DNA of 6,424 bases from an uncultured Lacinutrix sp. (GTDB lineage: Bacteria; Bacteroidota; Bacteroidia; Flavobacteriales; Flavobacteriaceae): positions 1 through 6,424 of the forward strand of contig CALGIH010000229.1 of the NCBI GenBank assembly GCA_937916035.1. Direction: 5' to 3'. A program made the position numbers and the translations under genes. Shown one piece after another: positions 1 to 5,780 of the stretch. Under the pieces are notes generated by a model that saw nothing but the letters and a program-made list of their open reading frames with translations, was not told the DNA's origin and made no database searches. Each line of letters opens with the position of its first letter. Within the stretch, counting starts at the first letter, position 1.

Positions 1-6
1 TTAAAG

Positions 7-14
7 TATCTTCG
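7..14 (+). promoter_or_regulatory. Candidate -7 promoter element of the desulfhydrase-glucosaminidase pair
   Basis: TATCTTCG lies five bases before the ATG at 20 and matches the Bacteroidota -7 consensus TAnnTTTG with one mismatch. If it is used, the transcript would have almost no leader. The matching -33 TTG would fall outside the window, so only half of the promoter can be judged. Confidence 0.35.
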
Positions 15-19
15 TACCA

Positions 20-931
20 ATGCCATTTAGCCTGAAGACAACCAATCAACCCATTGAATTGCCAAATAACTTTGGCATTAAATTGTATTTAAAACGTGAA
101 GACAAAATTCATCCCTTTATTTCCGGTAATAAATATCGAAAACTTAAATACAATCTCATTGAAGCACAAAACACGAAACAACATACGTTATTAACTTTTG
201 GTGGTGCTTATTCCAACCACATTGCTGCAGTGGCAGCAGCAGGAAAAGAGTTTGGCTTTAAGACCATTGGTGTGATTAGAGGTGAAGAATTAGATACTAA
301 AATATTAGAAAACGCAACACTTTCTTTTGCCCAGGATTGTGGAATGCAATTTAAATTTATTTCTAGAGAAGCCTATAGAACAAAAACCTCCTTGCAATTT
401 ATTAATTCTTTAAAAACTGAATTTGGCGATTTTTATTTGATACCTGAAGGTGGAACTAATGATTTAGCTGTTAAGGGTTGTGAAGAAATTTTGACAGATA
501 ATGATGCGTTTTTTGACATTGTTTGTTGCTCTGTTGGAACTGGAGGTACCATTTCGGGTTTGATAAATGCTTCATCACCTCATCAAAAAATAATCGGGTT
601 TCCTGCCTTAAAAGGTGATTTTTTACAAAATGATATTAGTAAATTTACACCCAAATCTAATTGGGAACTCAATACTGATTATCATTTTGGTGGTTATGCT
701 AAAATAAATAGTGAGTTAGTAGAGTTTATTAATAAGTTTAAAGTTGAGCATAATATTCTACTAGATCCAATTTATACAGGCAAAATGATGTTCGGCCTTT
801 TTGATTTGATTAAAAAGAATCACTTTCAAAAAGACACAAAAATTTTAGCAATTCATACTGGAGGATTACAAGGAATAGAAGGCATGAATGCCTATTTAAA
901 ACAAAAAACAATGCCCTTAATATTAAAATAA
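20..931 (+). CDS. PLP-dependent D-cysteine desulfhydrase / ACC deaminase-family enzyme (DCD-like)
   Basis: Cytoplasmic fold-type II PLP enzyme of 303 aa, close to the usual family length of 300-340. Visible landmarks are the PLP lysine in SGNKYRKL (K38), the nucleophile region GGAYSNH (S65, N66), PEGGTN at 142-147, the phosphate-binding loop GTGGT at 173-177, YTGK at 252-255 and HTGG at 279-282. The family includes ACC deaminase (ACC to 2-oxobutyrate and ammonia) and D-cysteine desulfhydrase (D-cysteine to pyruvate, H2S and ammonia). ACC deaminase has Glu after the Tyr at the 252-253 position and Leu at the 280 position. This protein has T253 and T280, which resembles the desulfhydrase type. 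D-cysteine or a related D-amino acid is therefore the likelier substrate, although in vivo roles of these enzymes are often unclear. There is no signal peptide. The stop codon overlaps the next start (TAATG), so the two genes are probably cotranscribed. Family assignment is firm and the substrate is inferred. Confidence 0.93.
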   Translation: MPFSLKTTNQPIELPNNFGIKLYLKREDKIHPFISGNKYRKLKYNLIEAQNTKQHTLLTFGGAYSNHIAAVAAAGKEFGFKTIGVIRGEELDTKILENATLSFAQDCGMQFKFISREAYRTKTSLQFINSLKTEFGDFYLIPEGGTNDLAVKGCEEILTDNDAFFDIVCCSVGTGGTISGLINASSPHQKIIGFPALKGDFLQNDISKFTPKSNWELNTDYHFGGYAKINSELVEFINKFKVEHNILLDPIYTGKMMFGLFDLIKKNHFQKDTKILAIHTGGLQGIEGMNAYLKQKTMPLILK

Positions 932-1734
932 TGCGAAGAATAATAGTAGTTAGTTTATTAGGTGTTTTTATTTTGAGTTGTGGCTCTAGAAAAAAAATAA
1001 TTACAAAAAAACCTGACCAACCTATTGAGGTAATTGTCACTGAAGAACCAAAAAAAGATAACCCTGAAATAGAGGCCGTTACTCCCAAAATAAATCCCGT
1101 TATCAATAGCACCTCAGAATATATTGAGGTTTACAAAGATATTGCCATGAAAGAAATGCTTAATTATGGCATTCCTGCAAGCATTACCTTAGCTCAAGGA
1201 ATTTTAGAGTCTGGTTCTGGCAGAGGTCGCCTTGCTGCAGAAGCCAATAACCATTTTGGAATTAAATGTCATGATTGGACAGGAGGGAAAATATACCATG
1301 ATGATGATGAACGTCAAGAATGTTTCAGAAAATATGCATCGGCTGAAACTTCTTTTAGAGACCATTCTGAATTTTTGACCAATAGATCTCGCTACGCCAA
1401 ATTATTTAAACTTAAAAAATCAGATTATAAAAATTGGGCTAAAGAATTAAGAAAAGCAGGTTATGCTACTGATAGAAAATATCCTGAAAAACTCATTAGC
1501 TTAATAGAACGTTACGAATTGCACCAATTTGACAAGATGGTTTTAGGAAGTGACTACCAAATAATTGCAGACGAAGAAACAGATCTCGAGATTAAACATA
1601 CAGTTATAAAAGGAGATACTCTATATTCCATTTCCAGAAAATATGGATTATCAGTCTCTGAACTTCAAAAACTAAATGATTTAAAAGACAATACACTTAG
1701 TATTGGGCAAAAACTAATTGTGAAATCAAAATAA
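931..1734 (+). CDS. Glucosaminidase (GH73-type) lipoprotein with C-terminal LysM
   Basis: Predicted peptidoglycan hydrolase of 267 aa, anchored to the membrane by lipid. A type II signal peptide (residues 1-16) ends in ILSC with the acylated cysteine at C17. A basic, then acidic and proline-containing linker runs to about residue 60. The glucosaminidase domain (about 63-197) carries the motif AQGILESGSG with E93 as the expected catalytic acid, and it ends in the typical YATDRKYPEKL segment. C113 and C131 flank a DDDE stretch and could form a disulfide. A single LysM module (about 223-265, starting HTVIKGDTLYSISRKYG) should bind GlcNAc in glycan strands. The family cleaves the GlcNAc-MurNAc backbone, so roles in wall growth or daughter-cell separation are likely. 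Although FlgJ contains a related domain, no flagellar genes are present and flavobacteria lack flagella. The start is set by the lipoprotein signal and by the TAATG overlap with the preceding gene, which suggests translational coupling. No SD sequence is seen. Confidence 0.93.
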   Translation: MRRIIVVSLLGVFILSCGSRKKIITKKPDQPIEVIVTEEPKKDNPEIEAVTPKINPVINSTSEYIEVYKDIAMKEMLNYGIPASITLAQGILESGSGRGRLAAEANNHFGIKCHDWTGGKIYHDDDERQECFRKYASAETSFRDHSEFLTNRSRYAKLFKLKKSDYKNWAKELRKAGYATDRKYPEKLISLIERYELHQFDKMVLGSDYQIIADEETDLEIKHTVIKGDTLYSISRKYGLSVSELQKLNDLKDNTLSIGQKLIVKSK

Positions 1735-1736
1735 AA

Positions 1737-1764
1737 GAGGAAATTATCAATAAATAATTCCCTC
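1737..1764 (-). terminator. Hairpin terminator for the Spy-like gene
   Basis: The arms at 1737-1747 and 1754-1764 pair over 10 of 11 positions around a 6-base loop. Read on the minus strand, the hairpin is followed by TTTTATTTT, the U-rich tail expected of an intrinsic terminator, about 35 bases after the stop of the minus-strand gene. Read on the plus strand, no T tract follows, so it is a weaker terminator for the glucosaminidase gene. Confidence 0.6.
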
Positions 1765-1797
1765 CTAAATAAACTAATCAATCAAATTTTAATGTCT

Positions 1798-2280
1798 TTA
1801 TCTTCTGTTTTTAGTCCTTTTTTGTTGGCCTTCTTTTTTACCCATTTTAGTTCTTTGTTTTCCCTTCATAATATTTCCACGCTCCCATTTCTCAAACTGC
1901 TCTTTACTTAATATGCTTTTCATTTTAGCTTTTTCAGCCAATTTTTTATCTAACTGACTATTAGCTCTATTAAAACGATCCTCTTTTGAAAGTTTCGCTT
2001 CTTTATTCTCTTCGCGCATTTTGTTGCGCGCTTCCATTTCAGTTTTACGAGCTTTAGCTTGATCGAAATGTATTCCTTTAATTTCTTTTTGTTGAGCCTC
2101 AGTAAGGTCTAATCTCAAAGCCATTTTTTTTGTTTGGAGTGTTGCTATTTCTTCTGGCGAAAAATCATTTAAATGCTGCGCATTTTCTTTTCGAACCTCA
2201 TTTTCTCTCTCTCCTTTTTGTCCTTGGGCCGTTGCATTTACTGTTATTAGTGCAATGGCAATTAATACGATTCTTTTCAT
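1798..2280 (-). CDS. Exported Spy/CpxP-like LTxxQ protein, small and highly charged
   Basis: A 160-aa protein with a cleavable signal peptide (MKRIVLIAIALITVNATA, probable cut after A18), so periplasmic. The mature part is almost wholly helical and very rich in Lys, Glu, Arg and Gln. It contains an LTEAQ motif at 59-63 and a second copy-like segment, LSKEQF, at 124-129, spaced as in the LTxxQ proteins Spy and CpxP of enterobacteria. Those form curved helical dimers acting as periplasmic chaperones or stress sensors. Bacteroidota have many proteins of this type, commonly annotated DUF4890 or Spy/CpxP-like. Two points differ from the best-studied members: a hydrophilic stretch at 20-38 and a strongly basic C-terminal tail (about 135-160). 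The gene stands alone, with its own hairpin terminator, and is transcribed divergently from the C40 lipoprotein gene. A chaperone or envelope-stress role is inferred from family resemblance only. Confidence 0.85.
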   Translation of the reverse strand: MKRIVLIAIALITVNATAQGQKGERENEVRKENAQHLNDFSPEEIATLQTKKMALRLDLTEAQQKEIKGIHFDQAKARKTEMEARNKMREENKEAKLSKEDRFNRANSQLDKKLAEKAKMKSILSKEQFEKWERGNIMKGKQRTKMGKKEGQQKRTKNRR

Positions 2281-2342
2281 GTTCTTATTTGTTTTGCTAA
2301 TAAGACTTGAGTGACACTAATTAGTTTAATGTGCTGTTCTTT

Positions 2343-2359
2343 TTTAACGTTCAATTAAC
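2343..2359. repeat. Palindrome and direct repeat in the divergent intergenic region
   Basis: The 12 bases at 2343-2354 form the symmetric element TTnAACGTTnAA. Overlapping it, TTAAC occurs at 2344-2348 and again at 2355-2359, an 11-bp step or about one helical turn. The element lies about 63 bp upstream of the Spy-like start and about 130 bp upstream of the C40 gene, a position suited to an operator. No regulator can be named, and in such A/T-rich DNA chance is a real alternative. Confidence 0.25.
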
Positions 2360-2368
2360 AAGAAAGGA

Positions 2369-2397
2369 TTGATTGAAAACTAGCAATTTATATTCTG
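2369..2397 (+). promoter_or_regulatory. Candidate promoter for the C40 lipoprotein gene
   Basis: A TTG at 2369-2371 is followed after 17 bases by TATATTCT (2389-2396), a two-part arrangement resembling the Bacteroidota -33/-7 promoter TTG...TAnnTTTG with an imperfect -7. It would give a leader of about 85 bases. A competing candidate, TATTTTAG at 2477-2484, sits five bases from the ATG but has no TTG at the right distance. The choice is uncertain. Confidence 0.22.
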
Positions 2398-2488
2398 AGA
2401 ATTCTAAAAGCGAAACCATCAAATAGTCTTTTAAAAAACATTCCCCTTTTAAATATAAAAGCTGAACATAAATTTTTATTTTAGAGCC

Positions 2489-2989
2489 ATGAGAATTCTA
2501 CTAATCTTATGCCTCATCCTTTTAACTTTCTCTTCTTGTAAAGCTACAAGACAAGCAAAAGTTATAACAAAAAAACCAAAGACAGAAAATACTACTTCAA
2601 GTAATGTAAAAGCAACCAATATTGTTGATTATGCACACCAATTTGAAGGTGTAAGGTATAAATATGGCGGCACTACCAAAAGAGGTATGGATTGCTCTGG
2701 ATTAGTTTTAACTTCTTTCAAAAGTGAATCTGTATTACTGCCAAGAACAACCAAAGATTTAGCAAAATCAGGTGATTGGATAGATATAAAAAAAGTTCAA
2801 AAAGGTGATTTACTCTTTTTTGCTACCAAGAAAAACAGCCGAAGATCAAATCATGTTGGCATCGTCACAGACGTAGACGATGGTGCCGTTGAGTTTATTC
2901 ATGCTTCAACCAGTAAAGGTGTTATGACCTCAAAACTTAAAGAACGTTATTGGTACTTTGCTTTTGTGCAAGCACGTCGAGTTTTATAA
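2489..2989 (+). CDS. NlpC/P60 (C40) peptidase lipoprotein
   Basis: Predicted peptidoglycan endopeptidase of 166 aa, lipid-anchored. The signal peptide ends in FSSC, with C17 as the acylated cysteine, followed by a short basic linker containing ITKKP at 26-30. The NlpC/P60 domain fills about residues 44-166. The catalytic cysteine is C69 in MDCSGLV, the histidine is H122 in NHVGIV, and the third polar residue is H138 in FIHAS. The YKYGG before the cysteine and GDLLFF (106-111) are also typical. Enzymes of this family cut stem peptides, usually the D-gamma-Glu to diaminopimelate bond. The architecture (lipoprotein plus one catalytic domain, no SH3 or LysM module) resembles E. coli Spr/MepS and NlpC. 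All triad positions are intact, so it should be active. comEC follows on the same strand 103 bp downstream. A T8 run begins right after the stop, but no convincing hairpin precedes it, so read-through into comEC is possible. Confidence 0.93.
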   Translation: MRILLILCLILLTFSSCKATRQAKVITKKPKTENTTSSNVKATNIVDYAHQFEGVRYKYGGTTKRGMDCSGLVLTSFKSESVLLPRTTKDLAKSGDWIDIKKVQKGDLLFFATKKNSRRSNHVGIVTDVDDGAVEFIHASTSKGVMTSKLKERYWYFAFVQARRVL

Positions 2990-3078
2990 TTTTTTTTGTA
3001 TTTTAAGGGTTTCAATAGTAGCATACTGTAAAGTTAATTCTCCCTAAACTTATCATAGCAAGAAACTATATATTGTCT

Positions 3079-3086
3079 TATTTTTC
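3079..3086 (+). promoter_or_regulatory. Possible -7 element upstream of comEC
   Basis: TATTTTTC ends six bases before the comEC ATG and matches TAnnTTTG except for the last base. No TTG is found at the expected -33 distance. The rest of the 103-bp gap (2990-3092) shows only a T8 run and short, weak inverted repeats. comEC may instead rely on read-through from the C40 gene. Confidence 0.18.
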
Positions 3087-3092
3087 AACTAA

Positions 3093-5132
3093 ATGAAGCT
3101 GCTTAATTTTGCAATTATCAAGCTTACTCTATGCCTTATTATAGGTATACTTATTGGCTATTTGTTCCCTATTAGTCTCAAAACAGCTTTTAGCATTTCC
3201 GGTTTACTGACCCTGTTATTGGTGGCTGTGTTTTTTGTTTTGAAGCAGAGCATTAGCCGCTCTTATTGGTTTGGAGCTTTTACCTTTTTATGTGTGATTT
3301 CTTTTGGTTTGTTGAATACTAGTTTACATGATGACAAACAATTTAGTAATCATTATACCAATGTACTAACCTTTCAAGATTCAACAAATGCCACTATCAC
3401 TTTTAGAGTTCATGAAATATTAAAACCAAGTAATTATCACAATAAATATGTCATAGATGTTTTAAAAATTGATTCTAAAAATCTTATTGGCAAAACCTTA
3501 CTTAATGTTGATAAAGACTCAACGCAACAGCTATTAAAAGTAGATGCTATTTTTATTGCTAGAACTGAATTTGAAGAGCTTTTTTCACCACTGAATCCAG
3601 ATCAGTTTAATTATAGAGCATATTTAAAAAAGCAACATATTTACCATCAATTATATATTACCAATTCAGAATTGCTAACTATTTCGAACAATAAACATAC
3701 ACTATTTGGATATGCTGCAAAATTAAGAGAGCATATTCAATCAAAATTGAAACAATATGATTTTGGTACTGATGAATATGCCATAATAAGCGCACTTCTT
3801 TTGGGGCAGCGTCAGGATATTTCAAAAGAAATTTACGATAGTTATTCTCAAGCTGGAGCGATCCATATTTTAGCGGTTTCAGGTTTACATGTTGGGATTG
3901 TATTATTGTTGCTCAACTACTTACTAAAGCCCTTAGAGTTTTTAAAAGGAGGAAAATACCTTAAACTAAGTATCATCGTTATCTTGCTCTGGTGTTTCGC
4001 CATCATTGCTGGTTTATCCGCTTCAGTCACAAGAGCTGTAACAATGTTTACCATCATCGCGTTTGCAATGCATTTAAAACGGCCAACAAACATTTATAAC
4101 ACCTTAGCTATTTCAATTTTTATTCTGTTACTTTTTAAGCCCAATTTTCTATTTGATGTTGGTTTTCAATTAAGTTATATGGCTGTACTTGCTATTGTTT
4201 TGATTCAACCTATGTTATATAAGTTGTATAAACCAAGGTACAAATTGGATGCTTTTTTCTGGAATATTTTCACAGTTACTTTGGCTGCTCAATTTGGAGT
4301 AATTCCGTTAAGTCTTTATTATTTTCATCAGTTTCCGGGATTATTCTTTCTTTCTAATTTAGTTATTATTCCATTTCTGGGAACTATTTTAGGCTTAGGC
4401 ATTATCGTTATTGTCTTAGCTTCCTTTAGCATATTACCCAAATTTTTGGCAGATGCTTATGCCTTTATTATTGCAACGATGAATGATTTTGTTCGTTGGA
4501 TTTCATTTCAAGAAGCGTTTTTAATTCAGAACATTTCTTTTAGCATAATTCAGTTTTTACTTAGTTATTTACTTATTGCAACTATACTTTCAACACTTAT
4601 ACACAAATCTTTTAAAAGCGTTCGTTTATTATTTTTTGTAATTATTATTGGGCAAATCTATTTTATTTATGCTTTCAGAATAAACTTATACCAAGAGTTT
4701 ACTATTTTTCATAAATCACGTTATTCAATTCTTGGTTTTAAAAATAATGATGCTTTAGAAGTTCATCATAATTTAAACGATTCAGTATTTAATTTAGATA
4801 AAACTATTACCAATTATAAAGTAGGTTCACATCTCAAAATTATGAGTTATGATACTATTCAAAATCTATATCTAATTAATAACAAAACGCTTTTAGTTAT
4901 TGATAGCATCGGTATTTACAAATCCCTTTCGTTTAAGCCACAGCTTATTTTATTACGGAATTCCCCAAAAATAAATTTAGATCGATTAATAGATAGTTTA
5001 CAGCCAGAACAAATTATTAGCGATGGAAGCAATTACAAAAGTTATCAGAACAGATGGCAAGCTACTTGTGAAGCAAAAAAAATCCCTTTCCACAAAACCA
5101 GTGAAAAGGGAGCATATATTTATGTGTATTAA
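3093..5132 (+). CDS. comEC: ComEC/Rec2-family DNA uptake channel with degenerate C-terminal domain
   Basis: Polytopic inner-membrane protein of 679 aa. ComEC carries single-stranded DNA across the inner membrane during natural transformation. Three hydrophobic helices lie at about 4-76, followed by an extracytoplasmic OB-like region (about 90-200, DUF4131 type). The Competence-domain core runs from about 225 to 530. It includes SALLLGQRQDI (from about 233), HILAVSGLHVG (258-268), GLSASVTRA (307-315) and DVGFQLSY (355-362), all hallmarks of the family. Canonical ComEC proteins from Firmicutes and Proteobacteria end in a metallo-beta-lactamase-like nuclease domain of over 200 residues. Here only about 145 residues remain (535-679), with no HxHxDH and no HHGS metal-binding motif. 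The last 60 residues still resemble the end of that domain (SDGSNY near 643, TSEKGA at 669-674). The start is fixed by an in-frame TAA just before the ATG. The stop lies 2 bp from the stop of the convergent thioredoxin gene, and the final codons contain that gene's likely terminator. Confidence 0.95.
   Translation: MKLLNFAIIKLTLCLIIGILIGYLFPISLKTAFSISGLLTLLLVAVFFVLKQSISRSYWFGAFTFLCVISFGLLNTSLHDDKQFSNHYTNVLTFQDSTNATITFRVHEILKPSNYHNKYVIDVLKIDSKNLIGKTLLNVDKDSTQQLLKVDAIFIARTEFEELFSPLNPDQFNYRAYLKKQHIYHQLYITNSELLTISNNKHTLFGYAAKLREHIQSKLKQYDFGTDEYAIISALLLGQRQDISKEIYDSYSQAGAIHILAVSGLHVGIVLLLLNYLLKPLEFLKGGKYLKLSIIVILLWCFAIIAGLSASVTRAVTMFTIIAFAMHLKRPTNIYNTLAISIFILLLFKPNFLFDVGFQLSYMAVLAIVLIQPMLYKLYKPRYKLDAFFWNIFTVTLAAQFGVIPLSLYYFHQFPGLFFLSNLVIIPFLGTILGLGIIVIVLASFSILPKFLADAYAFIIATMNDFVRWISFQEAFLIQNISFSIIQFLLSYLLIATILSTLIHKSFKSVRLLFFVIIIGQIYFIYAFRINLYQEFTIFHKSRYSILGFKNNDALEVHHNLNDSVFNLDKTITNYKVGSHLKIMSYDTIQNLYLINNKTLLVIDSIGIYKSLSFKPQLILLRNSPKINLDRLIDSLQPEQIISDGSNYKSYQNRWQATCEAKKIPFHKTSEKGAYIYVY
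5075..5111 (-). terminator. Intrinsic terminator of the thioredoxin-fold gene, inside comEC
   Basis: The arms at 5083-5093 and 5101-5111 pair over 10 of 11 positions, with one C/A mismatch that becomes a G/U pair on the minus-strand RNA, around a 7-base loop. On the minus strand the hairpin is followed directly by eight T residues (5082 to 5075). This is the full signature of a Rho-independent terminator, 24 bases beyond the minus-strand stop codon. The whole element lies in comEC codons from about 661 to 673. On the plus strand the hairpin is not followed by a T tract. Confidence 0.8.
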
Positions 5133-5134
5133 TT

Positions 5135-5680
5135 TTACTCTTGCACAAATGCAGGCTTAAAAGCTAAATAATAGTCGTTAAAAGCTTCCTGAGTTTTCAT
5201 GTCTTTATGATCATCATTTTTAAACATTTTTAAGTACAACTCTAATTCCTGTGGTGTTTTATACCCTCTCAATGGAAAAATAAAACCGCCTTGCTCATCG
5301 ATAAAAACCATTGTTGGGTAAGCGTTCACCTTAAAATATCTCGTTAAATCATGTGCACTATTTCTTCTATTAGCTAAGTCTGGGTTATAACCAGCATTTT
5401 TATACTCACTACCATTAAAATTGATAACTTCATTACCTTCACCATTAAACTTTACAGCATAGTAATGTTTATTAACATACGCTGCGACGTCTTTATTTTT
5501 AAAGGTATTTTTATCAAGTAATTTACATGGTCCACACCAATTGGTATAAACATCCATCATTATTTTTTTTGGACTTTTCTTTTGCATTACAACAGCCTCC
5601 TCAAGTGACATCCAATTAATTTCTTGTGCACTTATAAAGCCCGAAAATGCCAACGCGAGTATGATTATTAAATTTTTCAT
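5135..5680 (-). CDS. Secreted thioredoxin-family protein (WCGPC)
   Basis: A 181-aa exported protein. The signal peptide (residues 1-18) ends in FISA before Q19, with no lipobox cysteine, so it should be soluble in the periplasm. The thioredoxin fold covers about 25-155. It has the redox motif WCGPC (C49 and C52), preceded by the usual buried Asp in MMDVYTNW, and the cis-proline P122 in AYPTMVFID. Between the second strand and the cis-proline there is an insertion of about 30 residues (roughly 80-110, rich in Asn, with Tyr) compared with classical thioredoxin. This is common in the thioredoxin_7/DsbD-gamma-like group. The motif and fold suggest a thiol-disulfide reductase rather than an oxidase, but the electron donor and clients are unknown. 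It has a terminator upstream (POT gene) and one downstream (inside comEC), so it is probably monocistronic. A TATTTTGG at 5719-5726 on the minus strand could be its -7 element, but no well-spaced -33 is visible. Confidence 0.9.
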   Translation of the reverse strand: MKNLIIILALAFSGFISAQEINWMSLEEAVVMQKKSPKKIMMDVYTNWCGPCKLLDKNTFKNKDVAAYVNKHYYAVKFNGEGNEVINFNGSEYKNAGYNPDLANRRNSAHDLTRYFKVNAYPTMVFIDEQGGFIFPLRGYKTPQELELYLKMFKNDDHKDMKTQEAFNDYYLAFKPAFVQE

Positions 5681-5727
5681 TCGTTCTTATTTTGGTTAAA
5701 CTTGGAGCAAAACGCGTTCCAAAATAC

Positions 5728-5755
5728 AAAAAAACGACCCAATGTGGAACGTTTT
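5728..5755 (-). terminator. Intrinsic terminator of the POT transporter gene
   Basis: On the minus strand AAAACG (5755-5750) pairs with CGTTTT (5736-5731). Inside a T/T mismatch, TCCA pairs with TGGG around a 3-base loop, with one G/U pair. The T run extends to seven bases, ending at 5728. The element begins 25 bases past the transporter stop and lies before the thioredoxin start, so it separates the two transcripts. The G/U pair exists only in the minus-strand RNA, which supports the orientation. Confidence 0.7.
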
Positions 5756-5780
5756 ACGTTTAATTTAACGAATTTATCGA

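Noticed and set aside
810..1112. Minus-strand open frame of 100 codons
   Set aside because: It lies antisense across the desulfhydrase-glucosaminidase junction, has no recognisable family, and both plus-strand genes have clear domain evidence. Its hydrophobic look comes from the complement of Lys/Glu-rich codons.
2959..2997. Terminator after the C40 gene (TGCTT/AAGCA stem and T8 run)
   Set aside because: The stem is only 5 bp, lies inside the coding sequence, and is separated from the T8 run by about 15 bases. It does not meet the form of an intrinsic terminator.
3093..5132. An active ComEC nuclease domain
   Set aside because: Neither HxHxDH nor HHGS occurs in residues 530-679, so I do not assign nuclease activity to this protein.
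5152..5194. Plus-strand terminator for comEC within the thioredoxin gene (CAGG...CCTG arms)
   Set aside because: Only four consecutive pairs form around a long unstructured loop, and the following T stretch is short. It is not convincing.
5702..5722. Inverted repeat TTGGA/TCCAA in the leader of the thioredoxin gene
   Set aside because: It is a 5-bp stem with an 11-base loop, with only two further inner pairs possible. No T tract or known riboswitch features accompany it, so chance is likely.
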